Of a DNA stretch of 64,000 nt, positions 34,911 through 43,128 are shown one piece after another. The notes under the pieces are model-generated. The model saw only the letters and a program-made list of their open reading frames with translations, made no database searches and had not been told where the DNA came from. The position numbers were made by a program, and so were the translations under genes. Origin of the DNA: Antrihabitans spumae (GTDB lineage Bacteria; Actinomycetota; Actinomycetes; Mycobacteriales; Mycobacteriaceae); NCBI RefSeq assembly GCF_043944905.1, contig NZ_JBIMSN010000081.1:1-64000 (forward strand), read 5' to 3'. The first letter of the stretch is position 1, and each line of letters starts with the position of its first letter.

Positions 34911-35725
34911 CCACCCTGATGGCGGCCCCAGCTGTCGGCTACGGCAAACGCCCACTGACGGCGCTCTCCACTGCCGAGTACCGGCAGTTCCGTCGCAACA
35001 AGACGCTGGTGATCATGGGAACGGTGTTCCCGGTTGCTCTGCCGCTGGTCTCGTTCTTCCTCGCACGGAACAACCTCGGGTCAACGGCGGAAGTGGCGAC
35101 CACCGGCCTGGAAATGTTCGCGTTGATGGCATTTCTGTTCGTGCAGTACTACTCGGTGCTGTCGATGATCACCACTCGTCGTGGCGAAGGGGTCTTGAAG
35201 CGGCTGCGCACGGGTGAGGCGGCGGATTGGCAAATTCAGACCGCTCCGGCGGTGCCCGGCGCCATCCTCACAGTTGCCGGTGCTGCGATCGTCGGCGGAG
35301 TGATCTATGGCGCCGGATCGCCGGCACCGGTCAACCCGGTGGCACTTGTGGTCGCCCTGCTCGGCGGTATCGTCCTCTTCTCGCTACTCGGACTTGCTAC
35401 CAGTGCCGTCACGAAAAACGCTGAGGCAGCACAGATCACGTCGATGCCGGTGATGATGATCGCGTTCGTCGGACTGACCTCGATCCGCAATGTGCTTCCC
35501 GACCGACTCGGCGCTTTCGTAGACTGGACACCTTTCGCGGCGCTCTCCGACCTGATTTCCCTCGGCGCCGCAGGCTTGCCTGCGACGGCCCCTGATTCCG
35601 CAGTTGCCCTCGACTTCGCGGGGACCTTCGCCGAGATGGCCCAACCGCTTGCGACACTGGGACTGTGGACCGTGTTGGCATTGGCAATCGTCGCGACAAG
35701 CTTTCGCTGGGACGACCGCGGATGA
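34907..35725 (+). CDS. ABC-2 type transporter permease
   Basis: A 272-residue membrane protein with six hydrophobic segments, typical of ABC-2 exporters. Motifs include TALSTAEYRQFRRNKTLVI at the N-terminus and RRGEGVLKRLRTGEAADW after helix 2. It is coupled by ATGA to the ATPase before it and to the kinase after it. It probably exports a drug, lipid or peptide sensed by the following two-component system. Confidence 0.92.
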   Translation: MTTLMAAPAVGYGKRPLTALSTAEYRQFRRNKTLVIMGTVFPVALPLVSFFLARNNLGSTAEVATTGLEMFALMAFLFVQYYSVLSMITTRRGEGVLKRLRTGEAADWQIQTAPAVPGAILTVAGAAIVGGVIYGAGSPAPVNPVALVVALLGGIVLFSLLGLATSAVTKNAEAAQITSMPVMMIAFVGLTSIRNVLPDRLGAFVDWTPFAALSDLISLGAAGLPATAPDSAVALDFAGTFAEMAQPLATLGLWTVLALAIVATSFRWDDRG

Positions 35726-36888
35726 TGCGAGTGGCCACCTGGTGGCGTGAGCAGTCGGGGCCGGCGAAGTTCCGTCTTTATGCACAGCTCACGCTCCCGG
35801 TGGCCATCGCTGCGGTTGTGGTCCTTGCGAGCATCGCCAACGCAGCCGAGCCACTGGCTTCTGCCGGGATCGTCGTCTCCGGGATCGCGGCGATCCTTGC
35901 CGTGCAGGCCCAACCTGATCTGGCTGCGTGGAGCACATCCGCGCTGCGGCGGTGGGCGCTGCCGGTCGGGACATCGATCCTGATCGCGGTCTGGCTGGCC
36001 TGTGTCGCCGCAATCTACCTGGGAACCGACGACTCCGATGGTGACGCGATTCGCTCGACAGGGCTGATCTCCGCACTGCTCCTGGCGCAGTCGGTCGTTC
36101 CGTTCCTGCGATACCGATGGTGGATCGTTGTCGGGATCGGAATCGCCACCGGCGCGGCGCTCGGATCGTCTCTTGCCGGGGGTGTGCGGTTGGCTGCGCT
36201 GACTGCAGCCCTTGGCGCTGTCATTGTTGCCAGCACCCTTCTGACGAGATGGGGCCTTCAGATCGTCGAAGACCTGGATCGCGCCAAAACGATCGAGGCG
36301 CAGTTGCAGGTCGCCGAAGAGCGTTTGCGTTTCGCGCGCGATCTACACGATGTGGTCGGCCGCGGGTTCTCGGCGATCGCTGTCAAAAGCGAACTCGCCG
36401 CGACACTCTCGCGATCCGGTGCCGCCGACCGCGCGGCCACCGAAATGGAGGACGTCAGGCACCTCGCTGTCGAATCCATGAACAGAATGCGCGATCTCGT
36501 CCGGGGCTACCGCGACATCAATCTCGAAGGTGAGGTCGCCGGAGCCCGTTCGCTGCTGGCGGCCGCGGGCTGTCAGCTCACCATCGAGGGCGACCCGACG
36601 AGGATTCCAGCGCCATTCCACGAGGTCACAGCCTGGGTCGTGCGCGAAGGCACGACGAACATCGTCAAGCATTCGGCAGCCACAACGGCAACGATGACCT
36701 TCGGCGACGCCGGAATGTCGTTGCGCAACAACGGTGTTTCCGACAGATCCCGCTCTGCCCGTGATCCAGCACAGCAGTCGGGTCTGCGCGGACTCGCCGA
36801 GCGGCTCACCACTGTCGGCGCGGTGCTGGACACCACCACCACCACCGGCGATAATTTCGTGCTCGAAATACGTTGGGAGAAATCGTGA
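35722..36888 (+). CDS. sensor histidine kinase (DesK-like, HisKA_3)
   Basis: A 388-residue kinase. The N-terminal half has about five membrane helices with very short loops, suggesting sensing in the membrane. The phosphoacceptor His is in RFARDLHDVVGRGFSAI near residue 211. The ATPase domain shows VREGTTNIVKHS (N box) and GLRGLAERLTTVG (G box). Two adjacent ATGs (35722, 35725) are possible starts. The stop overlaps the response regulator GTG. It resembles DesK/LiaS-type kinases that control neighbouring exporters. Confidence 0.93.
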   Translation: MMRVATWWREQSGPAKFRLYAQLTLPVAIAAVVVLASIANAAEPLASAGIVVSGIAAILAVQAQPDLAAWSTSALRRWALPVGTSILIAVWLACVAAIYLGTDDSDGDAIRSTGLISALLLAQSVVPFLRYRWWIVVGIGIATGAALGSSLAGGVRLAALTAALGAVIVASTLLTRWGLQIVEDLDRAKTIEAQLQVAEERLRFARDLHDVVGRGFSAIAVKSELAATLSRSGAADRAATEMEDVRHLAVESMNRMRDLVRGYRDINLEGEVAGARSLLAAAGCQLTIEGDPTRIPAPFHEVTAWVVREGTTNIVKHSAATTATMTFGDAGMSLRNNGVSDRSRSARDPAQQSGLRGLAERLTTVGAVLDTTTTTGDNFVLEIRWEKS

Positions 36889-37622
36889 TTCCAGTACTGC
36901 TCGCCGATGACGAAAACCTGATCCGAACCGCAATGGCGGCGATGCTCGACCTCGAGGACGATATCGACGTGATCGCCGACGTCGAATCCGGCGAAGAGTT
37001 GATCGCCATCTGGCGGCGGCGAGTCGACGACGGTGAGCAGGACGCAGTGGCGGTCATCGACTTGCAGATGCGCGGTATCGACGGAATCGACACCGCAATC
37101 GAACTACTGGCGCTTACTCCCAGAGCAGGCATTCTGATCGTTACCAGCCATGGCCGACCCGGCTATCTGAAACGAGCACTCACCGCCGGGGTGCGGGGCT
37201 TTCTGCCCAAAACGACGTCTGCGGCGACACTCGCCGAGGTCATCCGCACGGTCGCGAGCGGCGGACGCCACGTCGACCCACAGCTTGCTGCCGAAGCCAT
37301 CAGCACCGGTGACACGGTGCTGACCGCCCGCGAAGCCGACGTACTCGAGTTCGCCATCGACGGTGCGTCCACCGAGGAAATCGCGATCCGCGCACACCTC
37401 TCGCTTGGCACCACCCGCAACTACCTCTCGACGGCGATGGCCAAGCTAGGTGCGTCCAACCGGGTACGAAGCGGCTCTCACCGCGCGCAGGCACGGGTGG
37501 ATCTAGTCCGCCCATCGTCGACATCGAGATGCACGCCTCCGTCGCGGCTCCAGTGCTGCTGCGGCGAAGTACCCACCACCGCCAGCGAGCGCCAGGCAGG
37601 CGTACATGCCCGCTCCCGGTAG
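36885..37622 (+). CDS. NarL/FixJ-family response regulator, C-terminus altered by a one-base insertion
   Basis: The receiver domain shows the acidic pair in LLADDEN, the phospho-Asp in AVIDLQMRG, the VTSHG switch and Lys in FLPKTTS. The HTH is LTAREADVLEFAIDG, then STEEIAIRAHLSLGTTRNYL. After LGASNR the frame as written runs on in low-quality sequence to 37622. Dropping one G from GGG at 37462-37464 restores the family ending YEAALTARRHGWI with TAG at 37504. The intended gene is therefore 36885-37506 (206 residues), meeting the convergent gene at 37503. GTG start, coupled to the kinase. Confidence 0.88.
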   Translation: MIPVLLADDENLIRTAMAAMLDLEDDIDVIADVESGEELIAIWRRRVDDGEQDAVAVIDLQMRGIDGIDTAIELLALTPRAGILIVTSHGRPGYLKRALTAGVRGFLPKTTSAATLAEVIRTVASGGRHVDPQLAAEAISTGDTVLTAREADVLEFAIDGASTEEIAIRAHLSLGTTRNYLSTAMAKLGASNRVRSGSHRAQARVDLVRPSSTSRCTPPSRLQCCCGEVPTTASERQAGVHARSR

Positions 37623-38114
37623 AAACAGCGCTGCGGACGATGCAAGGGCGAGCCAGAGTCCGAGCGTGTACTGCACGATGTCGCGCTGCGCGCTGCCGCC
37701 GGCGAGATAGAGCATTCCTACGACAAGGCCGGATCCTGTCGGCCACAGCAGTGCGTGGACCTCCTGCATCTGCACGGCTTCCGCGAGGGCGGTGATGGTT
37801 ATGAACAGCGCACCGAACCCGACCAGCCAGGAGGCATCGAGCATCCTACCGACCAACGCGGCTTCGCCTTTCGCTCCGCGTTGCGCGCGGGCTGTGACAA
37901 CAAAGGTCACGACCAACGCCGCAAGCAAGCCGACGACTAGCAGGCTGCCTGGAATTGCCGACGGCAGCGGCACGATCGGATCGTCTCCGTAGGACGATGC
38001 GAAACTTCCGTATCCGACGAGCCATACGAAGCCGAAGCTCACGTACGACGGCAGGTTGTCGATAACCGGGCCCGCCTCGGCGCGGGTGGCGATACGAGCG
38101 TCGTCGTGAAACAT
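37503..38114 (-). CDS. hypothetical integral membrane protein
   Basis: A 203-residue protein with about six hydrophobic segments (for example LPSYVSFGFVWLVGYG, GSLLVVGLLAALVVTFVV and YTLGLWLALASSAALF) and a short Arg-rich C-terminal tail. No family is recognised. It converges on the response regulator, and its stop lies at the corrected end of that gene. It lies downstream of, and in line with, the NAD-binding gene at 38145-38807 across a 30-base gap. Confidence 0.75.
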   Translation of the reverse strand: MFHDDARIATRAEAGPVIDNLPSYVSFGFVWLVGYGSFASSYGDDPIVPLPSAIPGSLLVVGLLAALVVTFVVTARAQRGAKGEAALVGRMLDASWLVGFGALFITITALAEAVQMQEVHALLWPTGSGLVVGMLYLAGGSAQRDIVQYTLGLWLALASSAALFLPGAGMYACLALAGGGGYFAAAALEPRRRRASRCRRWAD

Positions 38115-38144
38115 GTTGACCCCCTTATGTTTCGAAATGCACGG

Positions 38145-38807
38145 TCAGCGCAGTGCGGACACTGCGATCGACCGACCGGCATAGCTGGACTCGGTAGCGG
38201 CATCGGCGACGACCCGCCCGACCGTGTTGCGCGAAACTTTGCGTGATTTGACTTCTCCTGCGGCGGAGACGAATTCGTCCTCGTAGGCTGGACTATCGGT
38301 GAGGTGCACGGGCTGCACGATCGTCCAGTCGAGGCCACTTGCTCGCACAATTCGTTCCTGCTCGGCGTGGTCGGCAGCCTGCTGCTTGATCAGTACAGCG
38401 AAGAAGATCCGATCGACGAGCGCCAGCCGCGACGCCGTTTCGCCGACGCCGTAGGTGCTCTGTACGACCAAGCGCGTCACACCGCTGCGCTTCATGGCGG
38501 CGACGACATTGCCGATCCCTCGCGAGCGGACGTCGGCTGCGGTGTGCGCAGGTCCGAGCAGGCGCACGCGCGCGGGGTTCTCGCTGATTCCCAGCGTGAC
38601 TACGACGGCATCGTGGCCGGGCACGGCGCCCACGATGGCATCGGGATCGGTCGCGTCGCCGTCGATCGTTCGCAAATCACCCCGGGTTTCGGTGGCCAGC
38701 CCGCTCGCGTGCCGCGAAAACGCAGTGACCGCGTGGCCGCGTTCGAGCAACTCCGCGACGACTGCACGCCCGCTGCCACCCGTTGCGCCGACTACGAGAA
38801 CCTTCAT
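38145..38807 (-). CDS. NAD(P)-binding NmrA/atypical SDR family protein
   Basis: A 220-residue Rossmann-fold protein of the NAD(P)H-binding (NmrA-like) group. The nucleotide-binding motif is VLVVGATGGSGRAV at residues 3-16. GDATDP, VVVTLGISEN and the VQSTYGVGE segment follow the family pattern. It may be an oxidoreductase or a redox-sensing protein. It is transcribed divergently from the AraC-type gene at 38876, and such pairs are usually regulator and target. Confidence 0.88.
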   Translation of the reverse strand: MKVLVVGATGGSGRAVVAELLERGHAVTAFSRHASGLATETRGDLRTIDGDATDPDAIVGAVPGHDAVVVTLGISENPARVRLLGPAHTAADVRSRGIGNVVAAMKRSGVTRLVVQSTYGVGETASRLALVDRIFFAVLIKQQAADHAEQERIVRASGLDWTIVQPVHLTDSPAYEDEFVSAAGEVKSRKVSRNTVGRVVADAATESSYAGRSIAVSALR

Positions 38808-38875
38808 GACGTTTCCTTTCGAGGAAGTGTGATCTTCGGATACGTCCAGGCTAGGAGGCGTTGTCAGGATGCTCT

Positions 38876-39889
38876 ATGGCGAATAGTCTGAAATCTATGT
38901 CTATTCGTCCAGCACCTGTGGAGCCATGGTTATCGCACGACCCGTTGGGGGAGGCGTTGTATCTGGTGCGGATGAACGGGGTGTTCTATTCGCAAACGGA
39001 AGCCACCGAACCTTGGGGGGTGGTGATGCCACCGTTCGCGAACTGCATGAGCTTTCACGTCGTCACGAGGGGCGGGTGCTGGCTCGAGATCGAAGGGCAG
39101 GCTTCGGTATACGTGCGTGCCGGCGAACTCGCACTGGTCCCGCACGGGCGCGGACACCTACTCAGGAGCAACCCAGGAGCCACCCTCATGGGCCGCGTCG
39201 ACGAGTTGCCACAACAGATGGTGAGCGAGCACTACTCGCTGCTGCGCTGCGGGGGAGGAGGAGCTAGGTCCACCCTGATCTGCGGAGTCGTCAGCTTCGA
39301 TCAGCCCACTGTCGGGCGGCTACTCGAACTGCTGCCACCGGTGATCCACATAGATACCGCAGACGACCGAGATTCACCTATCGGCGCTGCGCTTCGCCTG
39401 ATGTCCGCCGAACTCAGGTCGCTGCGGCCGGGCGGCGAGGCCGTCACCACCCGGCTCGCGGACATTCTTGTCATCGAAGCAATTCGGTCTTGGTTGGCGT
39501 CGGATCCGGCTGCGCGGACAGGATGGCTCGGCGCGATACAGGATCCGCAACTCGGCCGCGCTATCGCTGCCGTACATCGATCACCTGGCGAGGAATGGAC
39601 GGTTGAATCCCTTGCGCGCGAGGCGGTTATGTCTCGCTCCGCATTTGCCGCCCGGTTCACCGAGCTTGTGGGTGAGCCCGCAATGCGATACGTGACACGG
39701 TGTCGGATGGACGTTGCACGCTCCCGACTCGAACGTGGCGACGCCACTGTCGGAGCGGTCGCAGCCGAACTCGGTTACCTATCCGAAGCGTCGTTCAGCC
39801 GCGCGTTCACGCGGACCCTCGGTAGCTCGCCGGGCGCAGTTCGCCGCGCTGCCAATGAAATTCGGACGCCGGCAGTGAGTCAGCACTGA
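38876..39889 (+). CDS. AraC-family transcriptional regulator (cupin sensor domain)
   Basis: A 337-residue regulator. The N-terminal half is a cupin-type AraC-binding domain (VVTRGGCWLEIEG, GELALVPHGRGHLL). The C-terminus holds two HTH motifs: WTVESLAREAVMSRSAFAARF and ATVGAVAAELGYLSEASFSRAF. ATGs at 38876 and 38897 are both possible. The first has AGGA six bases upstream. It probably controls the divergent NAD(P)-binding gene from the 68-base gap. The last 10 bases overlap the convergent lipoprotein gene. Confidence 0.92.
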   Translation: MANSLKSMSIRPAPVEPWLSHDPLGEALYLVRMNGVFYSQTEATEPWGVVMPPFANCMSFHVVTRGGCWLEIEGQASVYVRAGELALVPHGRGHLLRSNPGATLMGRVDELPQQMVSEHYSLLRCGGGGARSTLICGVVSFDQPTVGRLLELLPPVIHIDTADDRDSPIGAALRLMSAELRSLRPGGEAVTTRLADILVIEAIRSWLASDPAARTGWLGAIQDPQLGRAIAAVHRSPGEEWTVESLAREAVMSRSAFAARFTELVGEPAMRYVTRCRMDVARSRLERGDATVGAVAAELGYLSEASFSRAFTRTLGSSPGAVRRAANEIRTPAVSQH

Positions 39890-40662
39890 GCGTTGATCAA
39901 ACGATCGAGTCGTTGCTGGGCGAGTGCGACCATCTGGATGTTTCCACCTTCGCGGGGCCGGGCTTGGAGTGCGCTCAGCGTTGCCCGTGCGTCGGCGAGG
40001 TCGCGTTCGAGTTCTTCGCAGCGCCGTTGCTCGTTCTGTTCGTCCTGGCGTCGATCCGCGCCGTCGTCCTGACTGATGTTGACGGCGTTGCGGAAGGTTC
40101 CGGTGGCTGATCGCTCGAGTCCGCGGCCGCCTTCCTCTCGGACGATCCAGCCGACCGTGAAAGTTTGGCCGTTTTCGTCGAGCGCTGTTCGATAGACGCC
40201 CTCGTTCGTTTGCGCAGGTGCGGCGGTGAAGGCATGGTCGGTGCCATTGATCTTGACGGTGCCTGTCACCGTCGAACCTTCCAGTTGGGCGTCGACAGTG
40301 GTGCCGTTCGGATCTGCGAGGGCGAGCCGGGAGTTGTCGAACGAACCCGCCGGCCATGCCCACGTGGTCGCACCGTCGCAGACGAAGGCAACTGCTTTGT
40401 CGCCGGACACGACGACCGCAATGTAGGCGTTCGTGCCGTCGACGCTGCCGAGGTAGGTGTCGGCTGGACGTGGCGCGTCGGCGAACGGGGACGGGATCGA
40501 GTCGAGGATCGATTGTGCGTCTGCCGGTACTGAGGGCGACGCCGCAGCCGACGTGGATGTCGTTGTAGCAGTGGGGGGGTCGTCGCTGCCGCACCCGGCG
40601 AGTGCCGCGAGGCCGGTTGCTGCGACGGTAGCGAGGGCGATGCGAATCGGCAGGTGACGCAT
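39880..40662 (-). CDS. hypothetical lipoprotein
   Basis: A 260-residue exported lipoprotein. The lipobox LAGC follows a hydrophobic signal at about residue 24, then a Thr/Ser/Ala-rich linker, a beta-rich domain (YLGSVDGTNAYIAVVV, then GTVKINGTDHAF), and a C-terminal coiled-coil-like segment rich in Arg and Glu (DEQNEQRRCEELERDL). It resembles other uncharacterised actinobacterial lipoproteins. No function can be assigned. It converges with the AraC-type gene. Confidence 0.85.
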   Translation of the reverse strand: MRHLPIRIALATVAATGLAALAGCGSDDPPTATTTSTSAAASPSVPADAQSILDSIPSPFADAPRPADTYLGSVDGTNAYIAVVVSGDKAVAFVCDGATTWAWPAGSFDNSRLALADPNGTTVDAQLEGSTVTGTVKINGTDHAFTAAPAQTNEGVYRTALDENGQTFTVGWIVREEGGRGLERSATGTFRNAVNISQDDGADRRQDEQNEQRRCEELERDLADARATLSALQARPREGGNIQMVALAQQRLDRLINAQC

Positions 40663-40782
40663 GGTCGTTCTCCGGATCGGTTCGGCGGGGGAGTAGCTCT
40701 GCTCCTACCCAGGTACGAGTAATGCGATCACAAAGTTCGAGTTCACAAAAGACCCGACGAGGGCGCGTAACAACTGTTAATG

Positions 40783-40816
40783 CTTAGCTCTTGCGCTAAG
40801 TGTTGATCATTGATAC
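40783..40816 (+). promoter_or_regulatory. ArsR promoter with inverted repeat
   Basis: CTTAGC at 40783-40788 is mirrored by GCTAAG at 40795-40800. TTGCGC lies within it, and GATACT at 40812-40817 can serve as -35 and -10. The -10 box is about eight bases before the ATG, and no ribosome binding site is seen, so the transcript is probably leaderless. The repeat is a likely autoregulatory operator. Confidence 0.5.
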
Positions 40817-40824
40817 TTTGCCTT

Positions 40825-41166
40825 ATGGCCCAGTATTCGCAGAACCTCGACGGAGTCTTCCAGGCACTGGCGGATCCAACACGGCGTGCGGTGCTTGGTC
40901 GCCTCGGCCAGGGCCCCGCGAGCATCAGCGAGCTGGCAAAACCGTTCGACATGGCTTTGCCGTCGTTTATGAAGCACATCCACCTTCTGGAGGGCAGCGG
41001 TTGGATCCGTACCCACAAGACCGGACGTGTGCGGACCTGTGTCATCGAACGGACCTCGTTCGACGTCGTCGAGACCTGGCTCGCCGAACAGCAAAGGCTC
41101 TGGCAGGGCCGCACGGACAGACTCGAAGAGTTCGTCACTAATTACGAAGAGGGAGAACAGAAATGA
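40825..41166 (+). CDS. ArsR-family transcriptional regulator
   Basis: A 113-residue winged-helix regulator (LDGVFQALADPTRRAVLGRL, ISELAKPFDMALPSFMKHI, then TGRVRTCVIE in the wing). No metal-binding CxC motif is present. This subgroup is regularly paired with an SRPBCC protein, as here: its stop overlaps the start of the next gene (ATGA). It probably represses its own two-gene operon through the inverted repeat upstream. Confidence 0.93.
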   Translation: MAQYSQNLDGVFQALADPTRRAVLGRLGQGPASISELAKPFDMALPSFMKHIHLLEGSGWIRTHKTGRVRTCVIERTSFDVVETWLAEQQRLWQGRTDRLEEFVTNYEEGEQK

Positions 41167-41642
41167 CGTCATCGGCACACCCCGAGCTCGACCTCACGAT
41201 CACGCGAATCATCAAGGCGCCACGCGAAGCGGTGTGGAAGGCCTGGACCGACCCAACTCGCTTCGAGCAGTGGTGGGTTCCGGCGCCTGCGGTCTGCAAG
41301 GTTGCGGAGATGGACCTGCGGCCTGGAGGTTCGTTTCGCACGCTGATCAGCGAAGACGGCGGCGATTTTGCTCCGCACCTGAACGGCTGCTTCCTTGCCA
41401 TCGACGATCTCGAACGGATCGTGTTCACCAACTCGCTCGTCGGTGGCTGGCGACCCGCCGAAGACCCGTTTATGACGGCAGTCATCACGATGCACGACCA
41501 TCCGCTCGGTACCGAGTACGTCGCGAACGCGATGCACCGCAACATCGTCGATCGCGATCAACACGAAGAGCTCGGCTTCTACGACGGGTGGGGGACTGTC
41601 ATCGAACAGCTCGCAGGAGTTGTCGAGCGTATCGGAGTGTAG
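41163..41642 (+). CDS. SRPBCC (AHSA1/START-like) domain protein
   Basis: A 159-residue single-domain ligand-binding protein. Conserved features are ITRIIKAPREAVWKAWTDP, FEQWWVPAP, the MDLRPGGSF strand, and a final helix GWGTVIEQLAGVVE. Members bind hydrophobic ligands in a deep cavity. It is translationally coupled to the ArsR gene. The ligand is unknown. Confidence 0.92.
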   Translation: MTSSAHPELDLTITRIIKAPREAVWKAWTDPTRFEQWWVPAPAVCKVAEMDLRPGGSFRTLISEDGGDFAPHLNGCFLAIDDLERIVFTNSLVGGWRPAEDPFMTAVITMHDHPLGTEYVANAMHRNIVDRDQHEELGFYDGWGTVIEQLAGVVERIGV

Positions 41643-41698
41643 GTCGGGCTGATCCAACCCTTCTGTGCCCCTTGCGGATTGCCGCTCAGGGAGTAGAA

Positions 41699-41714
41699 TA
41701 GAACGCATGTTCGA
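41699..41714. promoter_or_regulatory. SOS-box-like palindrome over the start of the DUF222-HNH gene
   Basis: TAGAACGCATGTTCGA differs at one position from the actinobacterial LexA consensus TCGAACNNNNGTTCGA, and it includes the ATG at 41707. TAGAAT immediately upstream (41694-41699) can act as a -10 box. LexA control of 13E12-type genes is known in mycobacteria. Its operation here is inferred. Confidence 0.6.
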
Positions 41715-43041
41715 TACCGGGGAAATCGAAAAACAAATCACTGCCAGACTCTCGGAGATGGCCAAAGAGATCGTGGCGATCCGACGCGACCTGACCGACA
41801 CCACGAGGGCCGACGTCATCACCGCACTCGAAGTGGTGAAGTCGGCAAGTGCGGCAACGCAGGCGGTTGCGACGGCCGATCTGCACACCTCGCGTCGCGC
41901 CGAACGCGCCGCGAAAGGACTACCGAAATCGCAGTGGGACACCGGCGTCGCGTCCGAAATCGGGTTGGCCCGCCACGATTCAGCCAACAAAGGGGGACGT
42001 CACCTCGGTTTCGCGCGGGTGTTGGTCGACGAGATGCCGCACACCCTGGCCCGTCTCGCGTGCGGGGATCTCTCGGAATGGCGAGCCACCATGATCGTGC
42101 GTGACACCTTCGGCCTCTCCCGCGAAGATCGCGGGCTTGTCGACCGCGAATTATGCAGTGATCCGGCAACATTGGACGGGAAAAGCGACAGCCAAGTCTC
42201 GGCGTCCTCTCGCTCGGCGGTGGCCAGGATCGATGCCGAAGCACTGGTCCGCCGCGCCAGCAAAGCCATCGGCGACCGTCGCGTCACCTCCCGACCTGCA
42301 CCGGACACGATGGCGTATCTGTCGGCGTTGCTGCCGGTCAAACAAGCGGTCTGTGTGCACGCAACACTGATGCGGGACAGTGCCGCGATCCTCGGCGCAG
42401 GCGACGAACGAACCAAAAGTCAGATCATGGCCGACCTGCTCGTCGAACGGGTCACCGGACTGTCCACCGCGACGGCGGTTCCGGTCACCGTCAACGTCGT
42501 CCTGTCCGACGAGGCGTTGCTCGGTGGCAGGTGTGAACCGGCCGAGGTCGAGGGCTACGGACCCGTTCCGACGGATCTGGTCATCCGGTGGCTGCACGAC
42601 GACGACGCCAAAAACGAACTACGCCGCCTCTACGCCAACCCCGAGACCGGGGCGTTGACGGCGATGGAATCGAAATCCCGAGACTTCCCGACCGGGATAC
42701 TGCGGATGACGAAGTTCCGGGACAAGATCTGCCGGACCCCGTGGTGTGGTGCACCGATCCGGCACGGGGATCACGTCAGATCGGTCGCCAACGGCGGGGA
42801 CACGACGTTCGACAACAGTGCCGGACTGTGCGAAGCGTGCAACTACGCCAAAGAAGCCGACGGCTGGACGACAACGCCCGACACACGGAAGCCGGGTGAG
42901 TTGCACAGTTACCGGATCACCACCCCGACCGGGCATCAATACCGCTCGACCGCACCAGCACTACCAATGCCTCTGCGTGGACGCGACATCGGGTTTCCCA
43001 CGGCCGAACAACGCCTTATCGAAATCGTCATTGCCGCATAG
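41707..43041 (+). CDS. DUF222/HNH endonuclease (13E12 repeat family)
   Basis: A 444-residue protein. The DUF222 region (about 20-330) contains LHTSRRAERAAKGLPKSQWD, the VLVDEMPHTLARLACGDLSE segment and RRASKAIGDRR. The C-terminal HNH module has CRTPWCGAPIRHGDHV, then TTFDNSAGLCEACN, with zinc Cys and catalytic His residues. These genes are multi-copy in actinobacteria and are associated with repeated elements. Cellular role uncertain. A longer in-frame start at 41665 would pass through the promoter and SOS-like box, so 41707 is preferred. Confidence 0.92.
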   Translation: MFDTGEIEKQITARLSEMAKEIVAIRRDLTDTTRADVITALEVVKSASAATQAVATADLHTSRRAERAAKGLPKSQWDTGVASEIGLARHDSANKGGRHLGFARVLVDEMPHTLARLACGDLSEWRATMIVRDTFGLSREDRGLVDRELCSDPATLDGKSDSQVSASSRSAVARIDAEALVRRASKAIGDRRVTSRPAPDTMAYLSALLPVKQAVCVHATLMRDSAAILGAGDERTKSQIMADLLVERVTGLSTATAVPVTVNVVLSDEALLGGRCEPAEVEGYGPVPTDLVIRWLHDDDAKNELRRLYANPETGALTAMESKSRDFPTGILRMTKFRDKICRTPWCGAPIRHGDHVRSVANGGDTTFDNSAGLCEACNYAKEADGWTTTPDTRKPGELHSYRITTPTGHQYRSTAPALPMPLRGRDIGFPTAEQRLIEIVIAA

Positions 43042-43128
43042 TCCGTCGAGTGCATAGTTGTGCAGGCAATTCCGCACGGTGACACCTGAACACCTATGCA
43101 GTCGGCGGCCTTCTCTAGGCTGAGCCAC

